NCBI GenBank assembly: GCA_030016715.1
Contig: JASEJD010000003.1
Span: 124,001-188,000, forward strand
From: Methanobacteriaceae archaeon
GTDB lineage: Archaea; Methanobacteriota; Methanobacteria; Methanobacteriales; Methanobacteriaceae
Direction: 5' to 3'
Length of the DNA stretch: 64,000 nucleotides
Part shown: positions 10,117 to 19,691 of the stretch, piece after piece
Numbering within the stretch: the stretch's first letter is position 1
Layout of the letters: each line of letters begins with the position of its first letter
Translations under genes and position numbers: made by a program
The notes under the pieces: model-generated
The model's input: the letters and a program-made list of their open reading frames with translations, nothing else
Database searches by the model: none
Told to the model about the DNA's origin: nothing

Positions 10117-11619
10117 TTAACCTGCTTTTAAGACTGCCAGAACCAGGTCATCCGAATTTTCCCCCGGGGATACAACTCTGAATCTTATTTTTTCCACCAA
10201 AATCGATGGTGAAAGTTCAATATTTTCTATAATCATGTTGCGTAAAACTTCAAAACCTGATTTTTCAGTTGTTTCTAAAGATTTAATAACCCCATCTGTG
10301 TAGAATATTAGGATATCACCGGAGTTAATCTTTATTTTATATTCTTTTAGTTGAATATCTTCTAGACGGCCCAGGGACCGATCATCTTTTTCTAATTCAT
10401 CTAATCTGTTATTTTTGAAGATTAAGGGTGGATTATGGGAGGCATTAACATAGGTAAAAATATGGTTTTTAAGGTCCAGTTCACCATACAAAATTGTGAT
10501 AAATAGTTCTGGTTTAATATCTACGGCAATTAAATTGTTCAAATATTTTATTAGAGACTGGGGGGTTTTATTTTTAGCCTCTGCTTTTATTATAGTTCTA
10601 GAAAGGGCCATTAGAAGAGATGCGGGATAACTCTCACCATATACATCAGCAATAACCAAACCCACCCTATCCTCAGCTAGAGGTATTACATCATAAAAAT
10701 CACCACCCCTATCCGAGGCAGGGATATTAAAAAGTGCAAGATCAAAGCCGGGGATGAACAATTCTTTACTGGGTAGGAAGCTTCTCTGTATTTTACTGGC
10801 CACCTTGATTTCATGCTTTTTTCTTTCCAGTTCATTATGGTACAAATCCCGCTCCATAATAACTTTCCGCTCCCTTAAAAGATTGGAGATTATAAAGGCA
10901 AATATGAACATTCCCAGTGCATTGGAAAATATCATAGGCATACTCACCTCATTAACTACCAACAGAGCTTGGGAATAGGGCCGGGCTAAGGCCAGGGTTA
11001 AAAGCATGTGCAAAGATTCCATAAGAATAGCGAAAAGAACCGCCCAGTAGATACCTACAAACTGGCGCTTGTTAATTATATATATTAATCCAGCTAAAAG
11101 TCCAGATAGAATAGTTGAAAGGGCGCAGGGCACAGCAGTAAATCCTCCCAGGCTCAAACGGTATAATCCTCCAATGATTCCTGCTCCCAGCCCTATTACA
11201 GGACCGCCTACTAGACCTGCCACCATTGGTCCCAGATCCCGTACATTGGCCATGGCACCCAATACTTCAATTCCAGAATAGGTTCCAAAGATGGATATGG
11301 CTCCAAAGATGATGATCAATATTACATGATTTTTCATGGTTAATTTACCCTCCAGGATCTCAGTAAAACAGCTTAAACGACTTACCACATAGGCAATCAC
11401 CACAATAACACAAGTTTTCTCTACTAGCACTAACAATGTATGCTGTACACTGGAGAGGGGCAGTTCTTTGAATTCTAAAATTAAAAGAACACTCACACTA
11501 CCTACAATAGCCATTATAGCATGGATATACATAATAGGAACTTCATCATCGCCTTGGACAATTTCCTTGAATCTAATAAACCTTTTTTTAATGGAACTCA
11601 TCATTATACCCATCTTCAA
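10117..11619 (-). CDS. membrane-bound SpoIIE/PP2C-type serine phosphatase with LytS-like 5TM sensor
   Basis: 500 residues. Residues about 25-250 form a hydrophobic multi-span region resembling the 5TM-5TMR_LYT sensor of LytS, including GLVGGPVIGLGAGIIGGLYR. Residues about 280-500 are a SpoIIE-type PP2C domain with GGDFYDV, ADVYGES (usually DVSGxG), YTDGV and a final DDLVLAVL, so the metal-binding Asp residues are present. Known relatives dephosphorylate anti-sigma-factor antagonists. The N-terminus is uncertain: TTG 11619, ATG 11613, ATG 11604 or ATG 11601, with no strong Shine-Dalgarno to decide. An RsbW-like kinase lies about 5 kb away, so a partner-switching pathway is plausible. No STAS-domain antagonist is in the window. 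Confidence 0.85.
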   Translation of the reverse strand: MKMGIMMSSIKKRFIRFKEIVQGDDEVPIMYIHAIMAIVGSVSVLLILEFKELPLSSVQHTLLVLVEKTCVIVVIAYVVSRLSCFTEILEGKLTMKNHVILIIIFGAISIFGTYSGIEVLGAMANVRDLGPMVAGLVGGPVIGLGAGIIGGLYRLSLGGFTAVPCALSTILSGLLAGLIYIINKRQFVGIYWAVLFAILMESLHMLLTLALARPYSQALLVVNEVSMPMIFSNALGMFIFAFIISNLLRERKVIMERDLYHNELERKKHEIKVASKIQRSFLPSKELFIPGFDLALFNIPASDRGGDFYDVIPLAEDRVGLVIADVYGESYPASLLMALSRTIIKAEAKNKTPQSLIKYLNNLIAVDIKPELFITILYGELDLKNHIFTYVNASHNPPLIFKNNRLDELEKDDRSLGRLEDIQLKEYKIKINSGDILIFYTDGVIKSLETTEKSGFEVLRNMIIENIELSPSILVEKIRFRVVSPGENSDDLVLAVLKAG

Positions 11620-12016
11620 TGATTATTATATCACTTTTAATAAAACCAGGTTCAATATTTCATACTAAAATCTGATTTTAATATGTTATATATTAATATT
11701 CGGATCAGTTCTGTTATATTCAATAAAATAATTGGAAACCTAGCATAATGGTTATTTTAAATTATTTTCAATTAATATTTACCCTAAAATCTTAATGTAT
11801 AATTTAAGGGGGCTCTATTAAATCTTGTTCATAATTTCTTGTAGGGGATTAATATATTCTAAAGGTTTAAATAGAAGATAAATGCAGAGTCACAGCATAA
11901 AAAAATAAGTGATAATCTCTAACCATTTATAGTAGTATGTTTTTTCTTAATTATGGGGGCTAATTGGTTTCTAGATTGATGCTCATAATTCACATTATTT
12001 TTTCGGAGGCAAATTA
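11620..12016. other. divergent intergenic region
   Basis: About 400 AT-rich bases between the divergent phosphatase and GT20 genes. It should hold both promoters. No RNA gene or ORF could be supported. GGAGG at 12004-12008 is the ribosome-binding site of the GT20 gene. Confidence 0.5.
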
Positions 12017-13546
12017 ATGGATAAGGAATTTTTAGATGATAAAGAAATAATCGTAGCCTCTAACCGAGGACCAGTAGTATTTAAACATGATGATAAGGGA
12101 GAGATCCAACTTATACGTGGTGCTGGGGGGATTGTGGGATCCATGATACCCTTCCTTAAACAGACACATGGAACATGGGTTTCATCAGCTATTGGGGAAT
12201 TGGACCAATATGTAAATGATAAATATCATGGCCAGGTCCCTGTTCCTTTAGAAGACCCTGAATATTATGTTCAATTCATAAAAACAGAGGAAGATATATA
12301 TAATGATTTTAATGGAAAATTTGCCAATCCTTTATTATGGTTTATCCATCATTCCATGTGGAATCCTCCCTATTCACCCTGTGGTGATGAAGAACTACAT
12401 GAAGCATGGGAATCATATAAATATGTTAATTCCTGTTTTGCAGCAGCTATCAGTAGAGATGTGGCCCGATCAGAGAAAACACCACTGGTGATGCTCCAGG
12501 ACTACCACCTGTATCTAACCCCGGAATTGATCAGAAAACAGCACCCTGATGTTCTAATGACCCAATTTGTACATATACCATTCCCGCCACCAGAGATATT
12601 CCGACAGCTACCAGATAGGATGCAGGTTAAGATATTGGAAAGCATACTAACCAATAATGTCCTGGGATTTCATATTCCACGATACCGGGATAATTTTCTT
12701 AACACCATTAAACAGATCATACCCACAGCTATAGTGGATGATATATCCATGGACATTGAACACCGGGGACATATCTGTCACATTAGATGCTACCCTATAA
12801 GTATTGATGGGCCTACATTGCAGAAACAGGCCCAGGAACCAGGTGTTCTGGCCCGGTATAGTGAGGTGGAAGAGATGGTGGGTGACTGTAAACTGATCTA
12901 CCGGGCGGACCGGACCGACCTATCCAAGAATGTCATACGGGGATTTCAGGCCTATGACCTGTTCCTGGAGAAACATCCAGAATGGAGGGGTAAGGTTAAA
13001 TTTATAGCAACCCTGATGCCCTCCCGGCAGGACATCAAGATCTACCAGGAATATACTGATAAAATAGAGGAACTAGTTAAAGAGATAAACCAGAAATATG
13101 GGGATAGAAGATGGCAGCCCATTAAGTACATCTGCCAGGGTGACTATGAACTGGTGGTGGCTCTTCTTAAGCGATATGATGTTTTAATGGTTAACCCTAT
13201 ACTGGATGGGATGAACATCGTGGCCAAGGAGGGAAGCATAGTAAATGATAATAATGGCGTGTTAATTCTCTCTACCGGGGCTGGATGTTATGAGGAACTA
13301 AAAGATGGTGCCCTGTGTATCAATCCCTTCGATGTTAAACAGACTGCAGAATCCATCAACACTGCATTATTATTGGATGATAAAACCAAAAAACTTCTCA
13401 TATCCAATGCCCGAAAAGCCCTGAAAAATAATGACCTGAACAAATGGGTATCCGACCAATTAAATGATATAAAGTTAGTTATAAATGAAAAGGCTAAAAT
13501 TTGCTCTGATGAAACACCAGAAGAAGCACGCCTGGAACTAAACTAA
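12017..13546 (+). CDS. GT20 glycosyltransferase, trehalose-6-phosphate-synthase-like
   Basis: 509 residues, close to the usual OtsA length. Family landmarks in order: ASNRGPV at residue 14, the GGIVGSM loop, LQDYHLYLTPELI (the HDYHL motif with Q for H), HIPFPPPEIFRQLP, GFHIPRYRDNF, RADRTDLSKN, and VNPILDGMNIVAKEG near residue 395 in the nucleotide-sugar site. The wording of the RADRTDLSKN part resembles the OtsA subgroup close to VldE-type enzymes, so a donor and acceptor other than UDP-glucose and glucose-6-phosphate cannot be excluded. The likely product is trehalose-6-phosphate or a similar compatible-solute phosphate. ATG 12017 follows GGAGG at good spacing. The GHMP kinase starts 47 bases downstream and probably shares the pathway. 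No phosphatase gene is adjacent. Confidence 0.85.
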   Translation: MDKEFLDDKEIIVASNRGPVVFKHDDKGEIQLIRGAGGIVGSMIPFLKQTHGTWVSSAIGELDQYVNDKYHGQVPVPLEDPEYYVQFIKTEEDIYNDFNGKFANPLLWFIHHSMWNPPYSPCGDEELHEAWESYKYVNSCFAAAISRDVARSEKTPLVMLQDYHLYLTPELIRKQHPDVLMTQFVHIPFPPPEIFRQLPDRMQVKILESILTNNVLGFHIPRYRDNFLNTIKQIIPTAIVDDISMDIEHRGHICHIRCYPISIDGPTLQKQAQEPGVLARYSEVEEMVGDCKLIYRADRTDLSKNVIRGFQAYDLFLEKHPEWRGKVKFIATLMPSRQDIKIYQEYTDKIEELVKEINQKYGDRRWQPIKYICQGDYELVVALLKRYDVLMVNPILDGMNIVAKEGSIVNDNNGVLILSTGAGCYEELKDGALCINPFDVKQTAESINTALLLDDKTKKLLISNARKALKNNDLNKWVSDQLNDIKLVINEKAKICSDETPEEARLELN

Positions 13547-13593
13547 TTTAATATAAAAATTATAACTATTGAAATATTTTAGGATAGCTTGCT

Positions 13594-14742
13594 ATGACCA
13601 TCCAATTACATGTTCTTCTTAAAGAGAGGGAAAAAGAAAATGCATTACCCCGTGTCACTGCATTTAATCGTATTGACGGGCCTGGATCCAGCCAGGATTT
13701 AAGGGAATTTCAGCAGACATTCTGGAGAATACCATCAATACCTTGTAGGGATGATCCAAGTAGAATCTGGACATCCAACCTTCCCCGGACAGTGGGCATA
13801 ACCATAGATACTGGTACTAGGATTGAGGCTAGACCATTTGATCCAGAAAGGATAGCTGTAAAATCGGTTGATTACCAGACACTGGTTACTGGGTTTCCCG
13901 GGGAGATAAAACCAATTAAAGAGAACTGGCTGCTTAAAATAATGGAAATATTTAATCTTAAGGGCGTATTATTTGTTTTAAAGAATATAAGAGAAGGTAT
14001 ACATTCTTCTGGTCTGGGTGGCTCATCAACAGCCACAATGGGTGTATGCATACTGGCCAATGAACTGATCGGCCGGCCCTTTAGTAAGTTTCAACTTATA
14101 TCTTTAGCTTCACGTATTGAACAGGACATGGGGGTGAGTATCACCGGAACCCAGGAACAGAGTAATGTTATGTATGGGGGAGTGACTGATTATGTCTGGT
14201 TTCCATGGGGAAAACCAGGAATAGCAGATTCGGGTTATGGTCAATCACTAAGATATGAATTATTACCACCTGAAGATTATACTCTACTGGAAAAGAGAAT
14301 GGCCATCTTTCATACTGGAAAGCCAAGATTTAGCTCTGAAGTTAATTTAGCATGGAGAAAAGCCCTTCTTACTGATGAAGGATACAAGTTACACTCCCAG
14401 AAGATGGAAGTAGCCTACCAGTACCGGGAGGCATTGAGACTAAAAAAATGGGATCACCTACTAGCATCAATTGAAAAATACCGTAAAATCCGCACCAAAT
14501 TATGTTCAGAGTACATGGAAGGGTCATGGGACTTATTAGAACGTGCCAAGAGCTATAAATCAACAGCATTTCCACTGGGTGCTGGTGGTGGTGGGGGAGT
14601 TCTATTATTTTCACCAAAAGCAGAATCAATAGAAAAATTACAAGAGGAACTTAAAAATATATACCAGGAGATACCCTTTAATATACGATCTAGGGGTCAT
14701 GAGTTGAAGGACATGCCTCTGAAATCTGATTTACATTATTGA
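13594..14742 (+). CDS. GHMP-family kinase, probably acting on a sugar
   Basis: 382 residues. The ATP-binding motif GLGGSSTATMGV lies near residue 140 and the C-terminal motif FPLGAGGGGGVLLF near residue 330, both diagnostic of the GHMP superfamily. Length and motif wording are closest to the sugar-kinase branch (HddA/fucokinase-like) rather than homoserine or mevalonate kinases. It is the second gene of a pair with the GT20 synthase, so a kinase supplying or trapping a sugar phosphate for that enzyme is a fair guess. The N-terminus (residues 1-80) is unusual for GHMP proteins and not assigned. The Shine-Dalgarno is weak. Confidence 0.75.
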   Translation: MTIQLHVLLKEREKENALPRVTAFNRIDGPGSSQDLREFQQTFWRIPSIPCRDDPSRIWTSNLPRTVGITIDTGTRIEARPFDPERIAVKSVDYQTLVTGFPGEIKPIKENWLLKIMEIFNLKGVLFVLKNIREGIHSSGLGGSSTATMGVCILANELIGRPFSKFQLISLASRIEQDMGVSITGTQEQSNVMYGGVTDYVWFPWGKPGIADSGYGQSLRYELLPPEDYTLLEKRMAIFHTGKPRFSSEVNLAWRKALLTDEGYKLHSQKMEVAYQYREALRLKKWDHLLASIEKYRKIRTKLCSEYMEGSWDLLERAKSYKSTAFPLGAGGGGGVLLFSPKAESIEKLQEELKNIYQEIPFNIRSRGHELKDMPLKSDLHY

Positions 14743-14764
14743 CATAATATATCCATTTTTAATA

Positions 14765-14950
14765 TAGTATAGTTTTATCATCTCTTTTTTATCCAGCGAT
14801 TTATCTAGATATACTGCTATATCCACACCACTTAGTTTTCCTGCTCTTTCTCAGGCAACTGATCCAAATAGATAAGCCAGCTGGATATATTCCTATTTTT
14901 TAGGAAGTTTTTCACTTCCTCTTCATACTTCAACGTTTCACCTTTTCATG
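14765..14950 (-). pseudogene. relic of a MntA-type nucleotidyltransferase
   Basis: On the minus strand the pieces EEEVKNFLKNRN and YLFGSVA, stop, ERAGKLSGVDIAVYLD can be read with one frame change and one TGA. The GSxA...SGVDIAV pattern is the catalytic motif of minimal nucleotidyltransferases, which usually pair with a HEPN protein. There is no intact start and no partner, so only a fragment is left. Confidence 0.6.
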
Positions 14951-15059
14951 GAGATTTATGTCTTTATGTGTTATTAAATATTTCAGTTATATGATAAATT
15001 ATCCAGTATTTCTTCATAAAATTCTCCAATATGGGGTTTTCCATCCTAATCAGAATTAT

Positions 15060-15340
15060 CATTGGAAAAGTACTCATGTGGCTTATTTGTCATAATATAT
15101 ATGATGATAGGACAGAAATTCTCCCAATCAATCAAAAGTTCAATCATTACTAGTTTATCCCCAAGTTTCTAAATACACCCATACTCCTGGTCCAGAACAA
15201 AATCATTAAAAGACATAATAATAATCCCCTTAACCATATAAAAATTTCCCTAACATGATTTAAAGAATTAAAAATCAAATTATAATTCCAAAAACTATAA
15301 AAATCTTATAAATCAATAAGTTTATAGGAATTTTAATTAT
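15060..15340 (-). mobile_element. relic of the IS5-type element present at 34245-35322
   Basis: Bases 15111-15338 match 35087-35322 at roughly 80% by eye, covering the first 60-odd codons of the transposase and its upstream region. The coding part has stops and indels and the rest of the element is gone. No terminal repeats could be defined. Confidence 0.7.
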
Positions 15341-15372
15341 AAATAGATAGAAATCCGGGGTAGATGTTTTAA

Positions 15373-16233
15373 ATGGTAGTTATTCTCCAGCAGTTTGCTA
15401 ATCTAAGTATTTTAATTTATGTTATTTCCACTATGTTATCTATGGGGCTTGGTTTTTTTCCAAAACAATTTATAGAACCGTTGAAAGATAAAAAACTCGT
15501 ATTAAAATCTTTAGCTGCCAACTTTATATTAATACCTATAATTACCTACATCTTATTGCAATTAATCCCTCTGCGACCTGGACTTGCTATTGGACTGGTT
15601 TTGATGGCAGCAGGAGCAGGCTCACCTTTCATGCTCAAATTAGTCCAATTCACCAAAGGTGATATGGCATTTGCAGTGGGTCTGATGCTAATATTATCCA
15701 CTGTGACTTTAATCTACATGCCACTAGTACTCTCTTTTCTTTTACCTGATGTTGCTGTAAATACGGTATCTATAGCAGTTTCATTATTAATCTTAATATT
15801 TATACCATTAATTGGGGGAACAGCTGTAAAATGGAGGTATAGTAATCTAGCTAAAATAATTAAACCTAACATTAATCAAATATCTAATATATTCCTATTT
15901 GTGGTGGTAGTTCTTTATTTAGTTCTAAATTATCAGGACTTTCTGGCAGTATTTGGCACTGGATCATTAGTAGCTGCTTTAATATTTATATTAACTTCTT
16001 TTCTAGTTGGATATCTGTTAGGAGGCCCTTCTAAAAATACGATGACTGTGCTTGGTGTGGGAACTGCTATAAGAAATTCATCTGCAGCTTTTGTAGTTGC
16101 TCTGGCTAACTTCAGCTCTGAATATGATGTAATGGCCATGATAATAGTAGTTTATTCACTCAGCATAATCCTGATGATGTTAATCTCGGGAGAGCTAGGT
16201 AAAAGAACAGTGAAGGTTTCAGATAACCTATAG
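15373..16233 (+). CDS. BASS-family (bile acid:sodium symporter-like) transporter
   Basis: 286 residues, nearly all hydrophobic, with about nine or ten membrane spans. The pattern MAAGAGSPFMLKLVQFTKGDMAFAVGL resembles the first cross-over motif of SBF/BASS proteins, and VGTAIRNSSAAFVVAL the second, where an unwound helix binds sodium and substrate. The substrate is unknown; in microbes such proteins carry organic acids, pantoate or similar anions. ATG 15373 is preceded by GGGG at 15357-15360. It stands alone, with a transposon relic upstream. Confidence 0.8.
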   Translation: MVVILQQFANLSILIYVISTMLSMGLGFFPKQFIEPLKDKKLVLKSLAANFILIPIITYILLQLIPLRPGLAIGLVLMAAGAGSPFMLKLVQFTKGDMAFAVGLMLILSTVTLIYMPLVLSFLLPDVAVNTVSIAVSLLILIFIPLIGGTAVKWRYSNLAKIIKPNINQISNIFLFVVVVLYLVLNYQDFLAVFGTGSLVAALIFILTSFLVGYLLGGPSKNTMTVLGVGTAIRNSSAAFVVALANFSSEYDVMAMIIVVYSLSIILMMLISGELGKRTVKVSDNL

Positions 16234-16529
16234 AACTAATAATTTTAGTTTAAACTTCCTAAAATTTGTTCATAATATCAAAATACTTAGTAGAGTTTTT
16301 TTTACAGTGTTATATTCTTAGTTTCAAACTATCTATTCAAACAATTGGAAAAAATTCGCATATAACATATAATAATAGAGTTTAGATTAAACAGAAATTT
16401 TCTTATACAAACACCAGTATAATATTATTAGTGATAATTGAGGGGACATACAACTCTTAGGTTGGACCATTAGATTGTCCACCCTTAAGAATGGCCTTAT
16501 TTTTACTCTGTCCCCCGTTAATAGGGGTG

Positions 16530-18031
16530 ATGTTCATCAGTCAAAAAGATGAAAAAGTGCTGATATATTTGGATGTAAAGGCCGAGATGGAATTTCTGCC
16601 CAGCATCCTTAAAATAGTCAAGGATGTTAGCAGAATCTGCGGTTTTGATGAGAAAACATCCCAGGGAATAATGTTAGCCACCGAGGAAGCCTGCATTAAC
16701 GTTATTGAACACGCCTACAGTCCAGATGAGCAGGGCCGCTACCAACTGGAGATCAAAAGAAAACCAGGAAAGATGGTGGTAAAGGTTAAGGACCAGGGAA
16801 TACCCTTCAACCTGGGACTTCTAGACCAGGATGAAATACATCAAATAGGCTTCAAACTAATGAAGACCTACAGCGATAATGTTAAAAGCAAATATCGAGG
16901 CAAAAAAGGTAAAGAAGTTAAAATTATCAAGTACCTGCCCTACCCATCCCTGGATAAAGGCGGCACTCAATCTTCTAATGAGGATCGGGCACCAGAATCT
17001 GACCAGGTAACCCTACGGATTATGAAACCCGACGACGCGGTTGATCTGGCCCGGTGCATCTACCGGGTCTACGGGTACACCTATCCCCACGAGGCAGTCT
17101 ATTACCCGGAACTCTTCGCTTCATTAATTGAATCAGGACTGGTAACCTCCTGCGTCGGTTTAAACGAGGCAGGTGAGGTTATTGGTCACTTGGGAGTATT
17201 CATAGACGAACCACAAGATAAGGTAGGTGAATCAGCCCTGGCCGTGGTGGACCCCGCTACCGGGGAAGAGGACTATTTCCCCGGATGAAGAAGATGATGA
17301 TGGATGAGATCCAGCGCAAGGGATTTAAGGGCTTATATAGCAGGGCAGTAACGGTTCATGAGGCCTCTCAGAGGGCTAATGTAAAGATGGGTGCCAAGGA
17401 AACTGGATTCATATTAGCCCATTCCCCGCCCACCGCCATATTCAAGAAGATGACCACTGAGAAGAGTTATCAGAGACGTACCGTGGCCCTTTTCTACATA
17501 GGCGTAGGTGAAGATAAACTACAAGAAGTATATCTACCACCGGCCCATGAACACATATTAAAAAAGATCTATGAACATGCTGATCTAAATAGGATATTCA
17601 AGAAAGTAGAAAAAAAGGGGCAATTTTATACTGATTCTATAATTAATATCCATGTCTTACCTGAGATGTCCAGCGCCTTTCTACGGGTGGAAAGGTATGG
17701 AAAAAATTTCCTTAGAGAGCTGGCTTTAAAGGTTCAGGATTTATTCCAGCACAAAATAGAACTCATAGGTATTGACTTGCCCTTAAAAGATCCGGAAACC
17801 GCCAGGATATGTGCTGAAATAGAGAAGATGGGCTTTTTCTTCAGCGGACTCATGCCAGAATACTTAGATGGAGATGCCCTACGATTGCAGTACTTGAACA
17901 ATGTGGCATTTGACCCGGATATTGTGGATGTTTACTCTGATTTTGGTAAGGAGTTATTCAATTATATTGTAGGGGAGTGGAAATCTCACCAGAAATTCAT
18001 ATATTTAAGAAGTGGTGCTTCTTATCAGTAA
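16530..18031 (+). pseudogene. RsbW-like anti-sigma kinase/GNAT fusion with one frameshift
   Basis: The first part is a HATPase_c domain of the RsbW/SpoIIAB type: N-box EEACINVIEHAY, G1 KDQGIPF, then GFKLMKTYSDNV. A GNAT N-acetyltransferase follows, starting LRIMKPDDAVDLARCIYRVYGYTYP. The reading frame stops at 17288. Adding one C to the run at 17252-17255 restores DPRYRGRGLFPRM, the acetyl-CoA-binding motif (RxxGxG), and joins it to the downstream frame, which runs to 18031 with no further defect. So this is a single gene of about 500 codons with one missing base, either a real mutation, phase variation in a short C-run, or a sequencing error. An earlier in-frame ATG lies at 16491; ATG 16530 fits the domain start better. 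Confidence 0.75.
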
Positions 18032-18058
18032 AAATAATGACAATGGAATAGAAATTTT

Positions 18059-19327
18059 TTGGAGGTTATTGAAATCACCCACTTAAAACAGGAAATAGAA
18101 TCATTAACTGAATCTTTTGCATCCCAGCAGATTGAAATATTCCGGTGGCTGCACCAGCACCCTGAACTGGCCTATAAGGAAGTGGAAACCGGACAATACA
18201 TAAAAAAATACCTGGAAGAGCTACCTGGGGTGGAAGTTTTATATCCAGTGGCTAAGACCGGGATAAAGGCAATTTTACATGGTGATAATCCGGGAGTTGC
18301 TGTGGCCATCCGGGCTGATATGGATGCACTACCAGTAAAGGAAGAAACAGGACTACCCTATGCTTCTAGTGTTAAAAAAAGTTATAACGGTCAGGAGACT
18401 GATGTGGCCCATGTGTGCGGCCACGACGCTAACATATCCATAGCACTGGGCACAGCCACAGTTCTAAGCAAATTAAAGGAAAATATAAAAGGCAGTGTGG
18501 TTTTTCTATTCCAGCCAGCCGAGGAGGGAGCCCCTACCGGTATGGATGGAGGGGCCCTTTCCATGATTAAAGAGGGCGTCCTGGAGGACCCGGAGGTTAA
18601 AGCGGTACTGGGGTTGCATGCTAATAACACCTGCTACCCAGGCCAGGTGATGGTCCGGGAAGGAGCTACCCATGCCAGCCAGGACAGTATATTTATCCGG
18701 ATTATCGGGGAGCAGGCCCACGGATCACAGCCCTGGAGTGGTAAAGACCCAATCGTTGCTGGCGCCTCATTAATTAACTCTCTCCAGACCTTGATAAGTC
18801 GTGAGGTGGACCTGCAGAAAGGGGCGGCGGTTATAACCGTGGGCTATTTCTGGGGAGGAATAAAAGTGAATATAATCCCGGAAGGTGCAGACATGGGACT
18901 CACCGTACGGTCCCTAAATGAGGATAATCGGGATATACTGGTGGCTCGTATCAAGGAATTAGCCGAGTTAAAGGCAGATATGCATGGCTGCAAAGCCAAG
19001 GTAGTATTTGGCCAGCACTACCCTGCCAATATTAATAGTGTTGAACTCTACCATAATTTACTGCCTACCATTGAGAGGGTGGCCCGTCCTGAAAATGTGC
19101 TCTATTATTTGTCTTCTACAAAATCTGAGGATTTCTCCTATTACTCCAGGGAAGTTCCCTCACTTTACATGTATTATGGTGCAGCACCAATTGATAAACC
19201 ATTATCTGAGTCTAAACCTAATCATCACCCGGAATTTATGGTGGATGAGGCTGCTTTGAATTTCGCCACCGGGCTGGAGTCTAATTTGGTGGTGGACTTA
19301 CTGGAAAACCCTGAAAAACTTCCATAA
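18059..19327 (+). CDS. M20D-family amidohydrolase/peptidase
   Basis: About 420 residues. Family motifs in order: AIRADMDALPV near 90, HVCGHDANISIALG near 120 (metal-binding Cys and His; usually GHDxH), FQPAEEG near 155 with the catalytic Glu, GLHANN near 190, and NHHPEF near the C-terminus. Such enzymes remove an acyl or amino-acid group from amide-linked substrates (hippurate, N-acetyl amino acids, auxin conjugates). The substrate here is unknown. The start is unclear: TTG 18059 is in frame but sits ahead of GGAGGT at 18061-18066, whereas the codons placed after that site are ATT 18068 and ATC 18074. The gene follows the kinase/GNAT gene by about 30 bases. Confidence 0.85.
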   Translation: MEVIEITHLKQEIESLTESFASQQIEIFRWLHQHPELAYKEVETGQYIKKYLEELPGVEVLYPVAKTGIKAILHGDNPGVAVAIRADMDALPVKEETGLPYASSVKKSYNGQETDVAHVCGHDANISIALGTATVLSKLKENIKGSVVFLFQPAEEGAPTGMDGGALSMIKEGVLEDPEVKAVLGLHANNTCYPGQVMVREGATHASQDSIFIRIIGEQAHGSQPWSGKDPIVAGASLINSLQTLISREVDLQKGAAVITVGYFWGGIKVNIIPEGADMGLTVRSLNEDNRDILVARIKELAELKADMHGCKAKVVFGQHYPANINSVELYHNLLPTIERVARPENVLYYLSSTKSEDFSYYSREVPSLYMYYGAAPIDKPLSESKPNHHPEFMVDEAALNFATGLESNLVVDLLENPEKLP

Positions 19328-19344
19328 AAACCTAAAATAAAAAA

Positions 19345-19500
19345 AATGGATTAAAGGCAATACACTCTACATCAAAACCAAATACAAAAGAGCAGCACTA
19401 AGATGGTACAGGGTGTGCATACCATACAAAGCAGTGAAAGACCGTGCTGGTAACAATCTTACCAAGTCTTACACTTTAAAATTCAAAACACGACGATAAA
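19345..19500 (+). pseudogene. C-terminal fragment of a lost surface protein
   Basis: In one frame the stretch reads NTLYIKTKYKRAALRWYRV then IPYKAVKDRAGNNLTKSY and ends TLKFKTRR plus a stop. A KAVKDRAGNNL-type ending resembles the terminal bacterial-Ig-like (SbsA/Big_5) domain of methanogen surface proteins. No start or upstream domain is present, so the rest was deleted. Confidence 0.55.
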
Positions 19501-19504
19501 ACAA

Positions 19505-19540
19505 GAAGGAGCATGCTCCTTCACTTATATTTTTATTAAA
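19505..19540 (+). terminator. perfect palindrome plus T-run
   Basis: GAAGGAGCATGCTCCTTC (19505-19522) is a perfect 18-base palindrome, followed by a T-rich stretch. It is probably the terminator of the lost surface-protein gene. Confidence 0.5.
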
Positions 19541-19691
19541 TAAACTTTTTTTAGCTTAAAATAAACATGTCACATTTATATATACAATACAGTTTTATTA
19601 TAATAATTAAAAGATTAGATTGAAATGTCTTTTATTTGTTAAAATGTGGAAAAAAACATATAATAAATTTCACATATTATAGGATGAGGTA

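Noticed and set aside
18059-18080. ATT or ATC as the certain start of the M20 amidohydrolase
   Set aside because: TTG 18059 is in frame and a usable start codon. The Shine-Dalgarno after it only makes this start doubtful, so the gene is mentioned as a possible third case, not counted.
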